DNA of 11,696 nucleotides from Tepidisphaeraceae bacterium (GTDB lineage: Bacteria > Planctomycetota > Phycisphaerae > Tepidisphaerales > Tepidisphaeraceae): the NCBI GenBank assembly GCA_025450555.1, contig JANWHF010000330.1:1-11696 (forward strand). The letters are read 5' to 3'. How positions within the stretch are numbered: the stretch's first letter is position 1; every line of letters begins with the position of its first letter. The notes below the pieces were generated by a model. That model saw only the letters and a program-made list of their open reading frames with translations, was not told where the DNA came from and made no database searches. Made by a program: the position numbers and the translations under genes. Shown here in pieces: positions 1-6,897 of the stretch.

Positions 1-1482
1 AGCATGCTGCGCGTGCATGACAGCACGCATGGCATGGCTGCCAATTCCAAATGGGCAATGCATGTGCTGACGATTTGCGGCATCGCCTTGGCCTTCGCTT
101 TTGCAATTGCGTTCGTCCGCCTCATCCTCGTTCCGGTGCGGGCGCTGACCAGCTCCGTGAGGCAGATCGAGCGCGGCGAACTGGATTTGACTGTGCCGGT
201 GCATTCGCGCGACGAGCTTGGAGCCCTCGCGGCAGCATTCAACCAGATGACCGCGCAGCTCCGCACCTACCGGCGCATCGAGCAGGAAAAGCTGATGCGC
301 ACCGAGCAGACGACGCAACTGGCGATCGACAGCCTTCCCGACGCCGTTGTCGTGTTGAACCCTGCCGGGCGTATCGAACTGGCCAACGAAACAGCCAAGC
401 GCCTCTTCGGCTTAGTGCCGGGCGCCGATGTGAAATCGCTGGGCAAGCCCTGGCTGGAAGAGCTTTACCGTAGAATTCTTCGAACCGAGCATGCCGCTTC
501 ACTCAGCGGCTATGAATCGACCATCGAAGTCACCGATGACGATTCGGTTCGCGCGTTTTTGCCGCGAACCGTTCCCATTCTCGACCAAAATCGACAAACG
601 ATCGGCGCCGCAGTCGTGCTGGCCGACGTGACGGGCCTTCGCCGGCTCGATGAGATGAAAAACGGCCTGCTCTCAATGGTTAGCCATGAACTCAAAACGC
701 CGCTGACGTCCATGCGGCTGGTGCTGCACCTGGTGACCGAGCAGCGCATCGGTCCGTTGTCGCTCAGGCAAAAGGAGTTGCTGACAGCGGCGCGCGACGA
801 TTCCGAGCGTCTCCACCAGATCGTCGAGAATCTTCTGGACATGGCCCGCATCGAATCGGGCAAGGCGCTGATGGAGCTGCAGCCATATAGCCCTGCAGAA
901 CTGGCCAATCGTGCGGCGGAGTTGCTTCGGCCGGTGTTTGAATCGCAAGAGATCTCGCTGGAAGTGGCTGTACCGCCCGATCTGCCCAAAGTGTTCGCCG
1001 ATCCGATGCGTATTGGTCACGTGCTCAGCAACTTGCTGCACAATGCCTTGCGTCACACGCCGGCCGGCGGCCACGTGCGAATCAGCGGGCAGCGCGTCGA
1101 TGAATGGATCGAATTATCGGTCAGCGACGATGGCGCCGGAATCCCGCGCCAATACCTTTATCGCGTCTTCGAGAAGTTCTTCCGGGCCCCCGGCCAGCAG
1201 GGAAGCAGTGGCTCGGGACTTGGATTGGCGATTGCAAAAGACATCGTCGAGGCTCACGGGGGAAAAATCCGAGTCGATAGTGCCGTGGGGCGCGGCACGG
1301 TTTTCGCTTTCACGCTTCGGACGGCCGATGCAGCAGGGCTTGCGCATCAGGTCCTGCCTGCGAATAATGAAGTCCCCGTAGATGGCTCGCGGGAGTTGTT
1401 GGATGGAGTTAATCCCGGCGAAGAGGGCGGCGCAGCCCCAATCGTGGCCGGCGCGCGACAAGGCCCGGATATTGATCGTTGA
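1..1482 (+). CDS. KinB-type membrane sensor histidine kinase (5' end outside window)
   Basis: This is a membrane sensor kinase that autophosphorylates on His and passes the phosphate to a receiver. The reading frame is already open at base 1; the first ATG is at base 4, but the sensor part typical of the family is missing, so the true start lies upstream. Residues counted from that ATG: a membrane helix at about 17-40, a HAMP linker at about 42-90 (ending RDELGALAAAFNQM), a PAS domain at about 103-215 (IDSLPDAVVVLNPAGRI), and the HisKA H-box SHELKTPLTS with phospho-acceptor H228. The ATPase domain has the N-box with N343 and N347, the G1 box DDGAGIP (375-381) and the G2 box GSGLGL (403-408). 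The LDEMKNGLLSMVSHELKTP context resembles KinB kinases. A tail of about 50 residues after the ATPase domain overlaps the next gene. All catalytic motifs look intact, and the partner is probably the downstream receiver. Confidence 0.93.
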   Translation, partial: SMLRVHDSTHGMAANSKWAMHVLTICGIALAFAFAIAFVRLILVPVRALTSSVRQIERGELDLTVPVHSRDELGALAAAFNQMTAQLRTYRRIEQEKLMRTEQTTQLAIDSLPDAVVVLNPAGRIELANETAKRLFGLVPGADVKSLGKPWLEELYRRILRTEHAASLSGYESTIEVTDDDSVRAFLPRTVPILDQNRQTIGAAVVLADVTGLRRLDEMKNGLLSMVSHELKTPLTSMRLVLHLVTEQRIGPLSLRQKELLTAARDDSERLHQIVENLLDMARIESGKALMELQPYSPAELANRAAELLRPVFESQEISLEVAVPPDLPKVFADPMRIGHVLSNLLHNALRHTPAGGHVRISGQRVDEWIELSVSDDGAGIPRQYLYRVFEKFFRAPGQQGSSGSGLGLAIAKDIVEAHGGKIRVDSAVGRGTVFAFTLRTADAAGLAHQVLPANNEVPVDGSRELLDGVNPGEEGGAAPIVAGARQGPDIDR

Positions 1483-1855
1483 TGATGAAAGCCGAATTCG
1501 ACTGGCCTTGCGCGCCTGTCTTGAAGCCGAAGGCTATGACGTTATGGAAGCTGCCGATGGCGAGGAAGGAATTCGTGCCGTCGGTGACTGCAATCCGGAT
1601 GTGATGATCGTCGACCTGGCCATGCCCCGGAAAAATGGCTACGAGATGATCGAAGAATTGCGCGCCCAGCATCTGGGCGACATGCCCAAGGTTGTCGTTC
1701 TTACCGCTTATCATTCAACCTTTTCCTCCTCAGCGTCCACTCGGATTGGGCCAGCTGCGCTCCTGGAGAAACCGCTATTACCCGATCTACTGCGGCAGAC
1801 GGTGCGCAACCTCCTGGAGCATGAAAAGGCCGATCTACGCGCAGGATCGGCCTGA
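1403..1855 (+). CDS. Single-domain response regulator (CheY-like receiver)
   Basis: A stand-alone receiver domain that takes phosphate from a histidine kinase, most likely the one it overlaps. Counted from the ATG at 1403 (150 aa), the acidic pair is D27-D28 (ILIVDDES), the phospho-acceptor is D71 (VMIVDLAMP), the conserved Thr is T101 (VVVLTAY) and the conserved Lys is K123 (LLEKP). No DNA-binding or enzymatic output domain follows; the protein ends about 27 residues after the KP motif. I chose 1403 because GGGAG at 1391-1395 sits 7 bases upstream. An in-frame ATG at 1382 is also open but lacks such a site. The gene overlaps the kinase gene by 80 bases in another frame, so the two are probably translated together. 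With no output domain it likely acts by protein interaction or as a phosphorelay intermediate. Confidence 0.92.
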   Translation: MELIPAKRAAQPQSWPARDKARILIVDDESRIRLALRACLEAEGYDVMEAADGEEGIRAVGDCNPDVMIVDLAMPRKNGYEMIEELRAQHLGDMPKVVVLTAYHSTFSSSASTRIGPAALLEKPLLPDLLRQTVRNLLEHEKADLRAGSA

Positions 1856-1899
1856 TCGCTATTCCCGGACCCTCCGACGCTTCTAATTTTCCTTATTTT

Positions 1900-1937
1900 T
1901 ACCCCGTCGCCTTGGAAGTAAGTTAGACGACGGGGTA
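1900..1937 (+). terminator. Candidate stem-loop terminator after the two-component genes
   Basis: A perfect 10-bp inverted repeat, TACCCCGTCG (1900-1909) and CGACGGGGTA (1928-1937), encloses an 18-base loop and is followed by a short TTTAT run. It lies 45 bases after the response regulator stop and before the membrane protein gene. The U-tract is poor and the loop long, so it could be a weak intrinsic terminator or a protein-binding palindrome. Confidence 0.45.
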
Positions 1938-1972
1938 TTTATGATGCGCGCAAGCGCGAGAGAAGCTGGGTA

Positions 1973-4012
1973 GTGTCTGGGCTGGTATGGCCAGTTCGCG
2001 TTACCGAACCATACCTGTGCTTTGCGCCCAAATGGAGCGTGATTCTTCGAGTGATAGTCCGGTTGACGCAATCTGGCGCAAGTTCCGAACTTCGATCTGC
2101 CGATCGAAGCACCATTGCAAATCGAATCGTTTTCCTGGCGTGTCTCTTAGCAGTCGCATTAGCGGCACTGTTTCCCTACTTCAACGCGCGATGGACGCAC
2201 CCGCATGAGCCGGCGAGCGTTTCGGTCCTGTATCGCGAACAGCCGGGTGACATTCAGTATTACCCGCTGATCTCGGCCCTGTCGCGCGGCCCCATAAAGG
2301 AATTCATGATCAAAGAGCGCCTGGGCAGCGCGACGCACGCGTTTCCCGTGCCGGGCTTGCTGGTTCATGCCGTCTGCTATCGGCTCTTTGGTCTGTATGG
2401 CTATGCCGTCGCCGATGTGCTGATCTTTGCCGCCTACTTTTCGATGCTGTTTCTGTTGATGCGCGTTGCGGGCGTTTCCGCACCAACGTCAGCCGTCGTC
2501 GCGATGCTCTTTGCGCTCGGCGTCTATCTGATTATTGAGTTTCATCCGCTTCCGCAATTGATCGTGCGGGTCTGGGAACAGCGAATTCCTCGGCCGTTTG
2601 TGTCAGATGTCTTTGCACTCGCGACCTTGGCGGCTTTAGCCTGGATTGTCCGTACTCCAAGCGACGAACGCTCGCGCGGGCAATGGGCTTTGCTGGGCGC
2701 AACGCTGGCGTTGATCATTCAGGTTGATGTCTATGCCACATACATTCTTCTGGCCAGCGCATCGGTGGCGATTGTCACTTCCGGGCGCTTCAATCGAAGG
2801 CTTGTGGAGAATCTGGGACTGATGTTTGCGGTTCTGCTGATTCTGTGCGTGCCATTTCTGATTCAGCGATCATTTCACAGCCACGCCATTGATGTGCGAT
2901 GGGGATTGTTCCCGGTTCCTCGATCGCATCTGCTTTTCTGGCGGCCGGAAATCAGAATCATGATCGCGGCGTTCCTCGTGTACGCGCTGTTTTTCGCCGG
3001 GGCCATCATCTTCAAGGAAGATCTGGACAGGATATACGCAAGCGATGTGTCCATTCGATTCCGCCGAATTTTGCTTCTCTTTGTTGCCGTCACCGGGTTT
3101 GGGCATCTGGCGATTCCATTGACCACCTTCGTGCTTGGCAAGGCGGTGCAGATTTATCATTTCCCTGTGATCGCCCGAGATCTCGATAGCATGTGCTGCA
3201 TCGTCTGCCTTGGCGCGGCAGCGGATATTCTGTTTCGCATCGTGGCCCGAAAAGTGCCGGCGTTTTCCCATTTCGGCTGGCTATCTGCCGCGCTGCTTGC
3301 CGCGGTTTGTGTGGGCGCGCTGGGGTACAAAATCCATTTTGATCGAAGCAGCCCGCAGGACGGATATATTCGCGCCGATTCCTTCCCGGAAATCGACGGA
3401 CTTTCCAAGACGCCTTATCGCATCGAATTCGCCGATCTCGCTCGTCACCTCAAATCGCTCGGAGACTCAAAGCACATGGTGCTCGGCACTTTCGATCACG
3501 AACTGTGCGCATGGTGGCTGACGTTCAACCAGGGTTGCTCCTATCTTGGCGATCCATTTCTTTCCACAGTCTCCGATTCGGAAATCGAAACCAGGTTTGC
3601 TTCGTTCTGCCATTTGCTCGGAGTGAGCCCGACGGAATACGCGTCAATCATCCGGCAGCCGACGATGAATCTGTTCTGGATCAGTTGCGATAAATATCAG
3701 GCCTCGCGCGCCTACACCTATTCAGCCCTGGACGACTATTCACCCGCGCAACGAGCTGAGATCGCGCACACCACGATCCTCGACAACTGGCACATCGACG
3801 TTCCCCTTAGTGAGCAGCATCGCCTGCTATCGGCATACGACTTGCCCGCCTCTAGACTTCAAGGAGAACTGGATGTCATCGTTCTGACCAACGAAAAAGC
3901 CTTCCGCGACCACGCTCCGCCCGCCTCGCAATGGCGGCTCAGCTACCAAAGCCCAAGATTTCGCGTGTATGTACCGCTTTCAAAGCCCGGTTCGAACTCG
4001 TCGGCCATTTGA
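1973..4012 (+). CDS. Polytopic membrane protein, GT-C-like architecture, function unknown
   Basis: I do not recognise a named family. The 679-residue product has about ten hydrophobic segments: near residues 52-70, 130-158, 165-185, 212-226, 238-275 (probably two), 282-302, 330-347, 363-388, 406-422 and 434-452. A soluble C-terminal domain of about 220 residues follows. After the first helix comes a polar loop containing GDIQYYPLISALSRG and then FPVPGLLVHAVCYRLFGLYG. A large acidic extracytoplasmic loop after helix 1 and a soluble C-terminal domain are typical of GT-C glycosyltransferases that use lipid-linked sugars, so a role in envelope glycan or lipid modification is a reasonable guess only. 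The start is uncertain: the GTG at 1973 has only a weak purine-rich stretch upstream, and GTG codons at 2039 and 2051 are alternatives that would remove most of the odd N-terminal extension. It is probably transcribed separately from the preceding genes. Confidence 0.75.
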   Translation: MSGLVWPVRVTEPYLCFAPKWSVILRVIVRLTQSGASSELRSADRSTIANRIVFLACLLAVALAALFPYFNARWTHPHEPASVSVLYREQPGDIQYYPLISALSRGPIKEFMIKERLGSATHAFPVPGLLVHAVCYRLFGLYGYAVADVLIFAAYFSMLFLLMRVAGVSAPTSAVVAMLFALGVYLIIEFHPLPQLIVRVWEQRIPRPFVSDVFALATLAALAWIVRTPSDERSRGQWALLGATLALIIQVDVYATYILLASASVAIVTSGRFNRRLVENLGLMFAVLLILCVPFLIQRSFHSHAIDVRWGLFPVPRSHLLFWRPEIRIMIAAFLVYALFFAGAIIFKEDLDRIYASDVSIRFRRILLLFVAVTGFGHLAIPLTTFVLGKAVQIYHFPVIARDLDSMCCIVCLGAAADILFRIVARKVPAFSHFGWLSAALLAAVCVGALGYKIHFDRSSPQDGYIRADSFPEIDGLSKTPYRIEFADLARHLKSLGDSKHMVLGTFDHELCAWWLTFNQGCSYLGDPFLSTVSDSEIETRFASFCHLLGVSPTEYASIIRQPTMNLFWISCDKYQASRAYTYSALDDYSPAQRAEIAHTTILDNWHIDVPLSEQHRLLSAYDLPASRLQGELDVIVLTNEKAFRDHAPPASQWRLSYQSPRFRVYVPLSKPGSNSSAI

Positions 4013-4019
4013 TCGCGAA

Positions 4020-4049
4020 TTGGTCAGAGCGTGAAACGGCCGCTAAAAT
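4020..4049 (+). promoter_or_regulatory. Candidate promoter of the toxin-antitoxin pair, giving a near-leaderless mRNA
   Basis: TTGGTC (4020-4025) and TAAAAT (4044-4049) are separated by 18 bases. The -10 box matches TATAAT at 5 of 6 positions and the -35 box matches at 3 of 6. Transcription would start at about 4056-4057, at or next to the antitoxin ATG at 4057. No Shine-Dalgarno sequence precedes that ATG, which fits a leaderless message. This is inference from spacing and consensus only. Confidence 0.5.
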
Positions 4050-4056
4050 TGCCGCT

Positions 4057-4248
4057 ATGAGCACCGCCCAATTACGCCGGGAGATTAAGAAGGCCGTCGA
4101 TCAACTGCCGCCTGCGCGTCTGGCCTCACTGGCGGATTATGTCGATTTCCTCAATCGTCCGCCCTTGTCGCAACGTCTGAAAGCAGCCGAAAAAGCTATC
4201 GCATCCGGCAAAGGAGTAAACTGGCGCAAGGTGCGCACCGATGTTTGA
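4057..4248 (+). CDS. RelB-like antitoxin
   Basis: A small (63 aa), helical, basic protein placed directly upstream of a RelE/ParE-type toxin. The N-terminal half (QLRREIKKAVDQLPPARL) would be the folded or dimerising part. The C-terminal half (QRLKAAEKAIASGKGVNW) resembles the toxin-wrapping tail of RelB-type antitoxins, where a helix ending in SGKG is followed by an aromatic residue. It should neutralise the toxin by masking its active site and probably represses its own promoter. The frame is open further upstream into the membrane protein gene, but the ATG at 4057 is preferred because it follows the previous stop codon and a good -10 box. The gene overlaps the toxin gene by 8 bases. The family call comes mainly from context and size. 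Confidence 0.75.
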   Translation: MSTAQLRREIKKAVDQLPPARLASLADYVDFLNRPPLSQRLKAAEKAIASGKGVNWRKVRTDV

Positions 4249-4501
4249 AGTCATCCTTTCTCCCGAAGCGAGGACGTTTTTTGAGGCGGCGGACAGGCCG
4301 CTCGCTCAAAAGCTTGCGCGATGTTTTCGTCAATTGGAGACGGAACCGAGACGGCACAATAACATCAAGCGCCTTTCAGGAAGGTTGGCTGGATTGCTGC
4401 GATACCGCATCGGCGATTGGCGCGTCGTCTTCCGCATTGACGACGGCGCACGCCAAGTCCTTGTACTTTCCATCGCGAACCGTCGAGAAGTTTACGAGTA
4501 A
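4241..4501 (+). CDS. RelE/ParE-superfamily toxin
   Basis: An 86-residue protein with the RelE/ParE fold pattern: an N-terminal strand (MFEVILSPEA), two helices (about 9-36), then the strand block LLRYRIGDWRVVFRIDD and VLVLSIANRREVYE. RelE-type toxins cut mRNA in the ribosomal A site using basic residues and a C-terminal Tyr. The residues seen here, R61 in GDWRV, R81/R82 and Y85, sit at the expected places, which favours a RelE-type ribonuclease over a ParE-type gyrase poison, although sequence alone cannot settle this. The full expected length is present with no sign of decay. The start codon overlaps the antitoxin stop codon region by 8 bases, the classic antitoxin-first arrangement with coupled translation. 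Confidence 0.88.
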   Translation: MFEVILSPEARTFFEAADRPLAQKLARCFRQLETEPRRHNNIKRLSGRLAGLLRYRIGDWRVVFRIDDGARQVLVLSIANRREVYE

Positions 4502-4561
4502 CGCGCCATATTCCTAAGAATTCTTCGTGGCTCTTCCGCAAATCCACTATTTTTCTAATCG

Positions 4562-4603
4562 CCCATCCGCCGCATGACCGGCGGTGGGTCTATGGTGTAG
4601 AAT
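4562..4603 (+). promoter_or_regulatory. Strong hairpin overlapping a candidate promoter ahead of the ESCRT-III-like cluster
   Basis: CCGCCG (4567-4572) pairs with CGGCGG (4579-4584) around a 6-base loop, and the stem is extended by CCCA (4562-4565) with TGGG (4585-4588) across one bulged base. ATGACC (4574-4579) and TAGAAT (4598-4603), 18 bases apart, could form a -35/-10 pair, which would place the hairpin over the -35 region as a possible operator. There is no T-run after the stem, so a terminator for the toxin gene is less likely. The promoter is speculative. Confidence 0.35.
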
Positions 4604-4704
4604 TGTCGTTCGGCGCTCTGATGCGCCGCGGGGCGACGGATCGCCCTGACGTGATGTAGTTCAAGGAGTCGGCGGCCGGACGTGCCGCGCGGGATGAGCA
4701 GCCG

Positions 4705-6192
4705 ATGAAGATCAGTAACGACCCACTCGTTCACCGCCAGCGCGAGCAGCAGATCATGCAGCACGTCGAGAAGCTGCTCAACGACGACCGCCTGCGGATC
4801 GACACGACGCATGGCCGGCGATCGGTGACGGCTTTTGTGCGCGATGTCAGCCGATCCGATCGCGCAGCCGATCTGAAGCGCATGATGACCGAGATGCAGC
4901 GGCCCGACCGCGAGCTGCAAAACCAGATGCCGATCGGCGAATCGCTCGAAATGGCGCTGACGCAGAAAAAAATGATCGTGCTGACTGAGACGGTCGGCCG
5001 GATGCGCGTGATCTGCGTGTCTCCGACGCGCAGCTTGCTGCGAGGCGATGAGCCGGCGCCGATGGACACCAGCGATGTGCAGAAACTGCTGGCGGCGATG
5101 CCGCCGTCGCTGGGCGGCGTGCCGATCACGGTGGTCATCGTTTCAACCAGCGGCTTCACGGTTGAAGCGCATGAAGTGGCCGACCGGCGCGCGGAGCGAA
5201 CGGTGATTCTGGTTGAACCCAACGACGCCGGCGGCTGGACCGCGACCGGCCCGGTGGAAACCAAGGCGCTGGCCGATCTGTTTGATCCCGAAGCCGAGGA
5301 ACAGAAGCGCAATCGCATTCGTCAGCAGATCGAGCAGGACAAGTCGGAGCTGGTTTCCAGCGGGATCGCGGCCGACAAGCTGGCGGCGCGCACGCTGCTG
5401 CCGGTGCAGGCGATCGAGGTCGAACTGAAGGAATATGCGAAGGACAATCCTGGATTGATCGCCAAGCGGTTGGATGGGCGGATGGTGCTCTTCCGCGAAG
5501 GTTCGGCGCCGATTTCATCGACGCGAAGCGCGGAGGCCGGAGGTTCCGATATGCCATTGCTCGAACGCGTCAAGGCGCTGTTTGCCCGCAAGGGCGAGAA
5601 TGAAAAGAAAATCGCCTTTCTTTCCGAGCGGCGCACGGCCCTCTGTCAGCAGCGCGACCGCGCCTACGAAGACATGGCAGCGCTCGAGCAGCAGGAAGGC
5701 GCGCTCAAACGCCAATTCCAGGAAGCAACCGGCGCGATCACTAAGCGTCGCGTGACGACGCAGCTCGTGCAGCTTCGCAAGGATGTGGAACGCCGACAGC
5801 AGCTTCTATCGGTGCTGAACCAGCAGGTGGATGTGGTCAGCACGCATCTGCATAACCTCGAACTGGTCCAGCAGGGTCAGACGGCCAAGCTGCCCGATAC
5901 CGACGAGATTACGGCCGATGCGGTGAAAGCAGAGGAAATGCTTGCCGAGCTGCAGGCCGATGCGGAATTGACGGGATCACTGGGGCGGACTGCCACTTCG
6001 GGTATGACTGAAGAGGAGAAGGCGCTGTACGATGAACTGGAGCGCGAGGCGGGCGCGAAGCCGCAAGCGGCGGAACTGACGATAGAGCAATCCGTTGAGC
6101 CGGCGCCGGTTCATCATGAGCCGATTAAGACGGTGTCTCCCGAGCCGACCGCGTCGGCGCCGCCGCGCCAGCGCGAGGCGGAAGCGGGATGA
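4705..6192 (+). CDS. Winged-helix and ESCRT-III/Snf7-like coiled-coil fusion protein (predicted)
   Basis: The 495-residue product has no signal peptide and appears to have three parts. Residues 1-195 form an unrecognised domain with an alternating hydrophobic strand pattern (MRVICVSPTRS, VPITVVIVSTSGFTVEAHEV). Residues 198-266 look like a winged helix: helices, then GIAADKLAARTLLPVQAIEV, then a wing-like KRLDGRMVLFREG. From M283 the protein starts again as MPLLERVKALFARKG, an amphipathic helix, followed by a long basic hairpin (about 298-400, with KRRVTTQLVQLRKDVERRQ) and an acidic tail (TDEITADAVKAEEMLAEL, EEEKALYDELEREAG), then a Pro-rich disordered end. The last block has the layout of ESCRT-III/Snf7 and PspA/Vipp1 proteins, which polymerise on membranes. 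In eukaryotic CHMP7 winged helices also precede a Snf7 domain. The start at 4705 has only a weak upstream GGGATGAG. The ESCRT-III call comes from reading helix pattern and charge by eye and needs a profile or structure search. Confidence 0.6.
   Translation: MKISNDPLVHRQREQQIMQHVEKLLNDDRLRIDTTHGRRSVTAFVRDVSRSDRAADLKRMMTEMQRPDRELQNQMPIGESLEMALTQKKMIVLTETVGRMRVICVSPTRSLLRGDEPAPMDTSDVQKLLAAMPPSLGGVPITVVIVSTSGFTVEAHEVADRRAERTVILVEPNDAGGWTATGPVETKALADLFDPEAEEQKRNRIRQQIEQDKSELVSSGIAADKLAARTLLPVQAIEVELKEYAKDNPGLIAKRLDGRMVLFREGSAPISSTRSAEAGGSDMPLLERVKALFARKGENEKKIAFLSERRTALCQQRDRAYEDMAALEQQEGALKRQFQEATGAITKRRVTTQLVQLRKDVERRQQLLSVLNQQVDVVSTHLHNLELVQQGQTAKLPDTDEITADAVKAEEMLAELQADAELTGSLGRTATSGMTEEEKALYDELEREAGAKPQAAELTIEQSVEPAPVHHEPIKTVSPEPTASAPPRQREAEAG
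5532..5553 (+). promoter_or_regulatory. Internal ribosome binding site and ATG at the ESCRT-III-like domain boundary
   Basis: Within the fusion gene, GGAGG at 5539-5543 lies 7 bases before the in-frame ATG at 5551 (residue 283), and a second GGAGG lies at 5532-5536. This site is much better than the one at the annotated start. The ATG begins MPLLERVKALF, similar to the N-terminus of the next gene (MALLDKLFGRKK). Initiation here would give a 213-residue ESCRT-III-like protein lacking the winged helix, close in size to the 204-residue neighbour. The purines also encode a Glu-Ala-Gly-Gly linker, so chance remains possible. Confidence 0.5.
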
Positions 6193-6199
6193 TTTTCTT

Positions 6200-6269
6200 G
6201 TAGCACAGCCGCCCTCGGCTGTGTTCCTGGATGGAAAGCAGAGATCACAGCCGAGGGCGGCTGTGCTAC
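6200..6269. repeat. REPIN-like double palindrome (GTAG-headed REP pair)
   Basis: A perfect 25-bp inverted repeat (6199-6223 and 6246-6270) with a 22-base spacer. Each arm is itself a hairpin: GTAG (6200-6203), then CACAGCCG-CCCT-CGGCTGTG; the second arm ends in CTAC (6266-6269), the complement of GTAG. A GTAG or GGAG tetranucleotide followed by a palindromic stem is the signature of REP elements mobilised by RAYT (TnpA-REP) transposases, and two in inverted orientation form a REPIN. It fills the gap between the two ESCRT-III-like genes and ends just before the ribosome binding site of the second. Confidence 0.8.
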
Positions 6270-6278
6270 AGGATCACA

Positions 6279-6893
6279 ATGGCCCTTCTCGACAAGCTCT
6301 TTGGACGCAAAAAGACGCTCAGCCAGCTCGATCGCCAGGAGCTGCGCAAGGAGGAGATCCTGCTGACCAGGCAGCGCGATCGTCTCTTCAAGCGCATCGA
6401 GCAGATCAGCGACGAAAAGCAGAAGATCTTCAAGCAGGGCGCGACGCAGAAATCGCCGGAGCTGCGCAAAGCGCTCGCCCAGGATTTTGAGCTCAAGACG
6501 CAGGAGCAGCTCATGTCGGCACGCGAGCTGAATCTGCGCAGCAAGGAATTGCTGACGGTCAGCCGACTGCGCATCGTCAAGGAAAATGCCGAGCGCGGCA
6601 AAGCGATGGGTCGGCTCAATCTCACCGACAAAGATGTCGCGCGCATCAGCCAGTGGATCGAGGATGATGCGGTCACGCAGGATATGTACATCGATCGGCT
6701 CAATCAGATGCTCGACATCGGACAGCAGGCCGACAAGGATGCTCTTGCCTCGGCCGGTCTGACCAGCGCCGGCCAGGAGCTGATGAACATCTGGAACGAA
6801 ATGGATCGCGGGACGCTGAAGGATGATGAGGCCTTCACCGAAGCCGATAAAGCGGTGCGGCGCCGCAACGCGTCGATGGAAAAGGAACTGTAG
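6279..6893 (+). CDS. ESCRT-III/Snf7-like coiled-coil protein (predicted)
   Basis: A 204-residue, all-helical, soluble protein. It begins with a short amphipathic helix (MALLDKLFGRKK), then a strongly basic hairpin at about 14-110 (RQRDRLFKRIEQISDEKQ, a break at KQGATQKSPELRKALAQD, then KTQEQLMSARELNLRSKE). It ends in an acidic helical tail (DVARISQWIEDDAVTQD, DRLNQMLDIGQQADKD, IWNEMDRGTLKDDEAFTEAD). Basic core, KxG hairpin tip and acidic C-terminal helices are the pattern of ESCRT-III subunits such as CHMP2 and CHMP6; PspA and Vipp1 are the established bacterial members. The ATG at 6279 is chosen because AGGA (6270-6273) lies 5 bases upstream and the REPIN occupies the sequence before it. It resembles the C-terminal part of the previous gene product, so the two may co-polymerise. 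Alternative: an unrelated coiled-coil protein. Confidence 0.65.
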   Translation: MALLDKLFGRKKTLSQLDRQELRKEEILLTRQRDRLFKRIEQISDEKQKIFKQGATQKSPELRKALAQDFELKTQEQLMSARELNLRSKELLTVSRLRIVKENAERGKAMGRLNLTDKDVARISQWIEDDAVTQDMYIDRLNQMLDIGQQADKDALASAGLTSAGQELMNIWNEMDRGTLKDDEAFTEADKAVRRRNASMEKEL

Positions 6894-6897
6894 GACA

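Noticed and set aside
4705..6893. Annotation of the coiled-coil pair as pspA or vipp1
   Set aside because: Neither product shows the recognisable PspA/IM30 sequence pattern, one carries a winged-helix fusion, and no psp partner genes are nearby; only the broader ESCRT-III-like layout is proposed.
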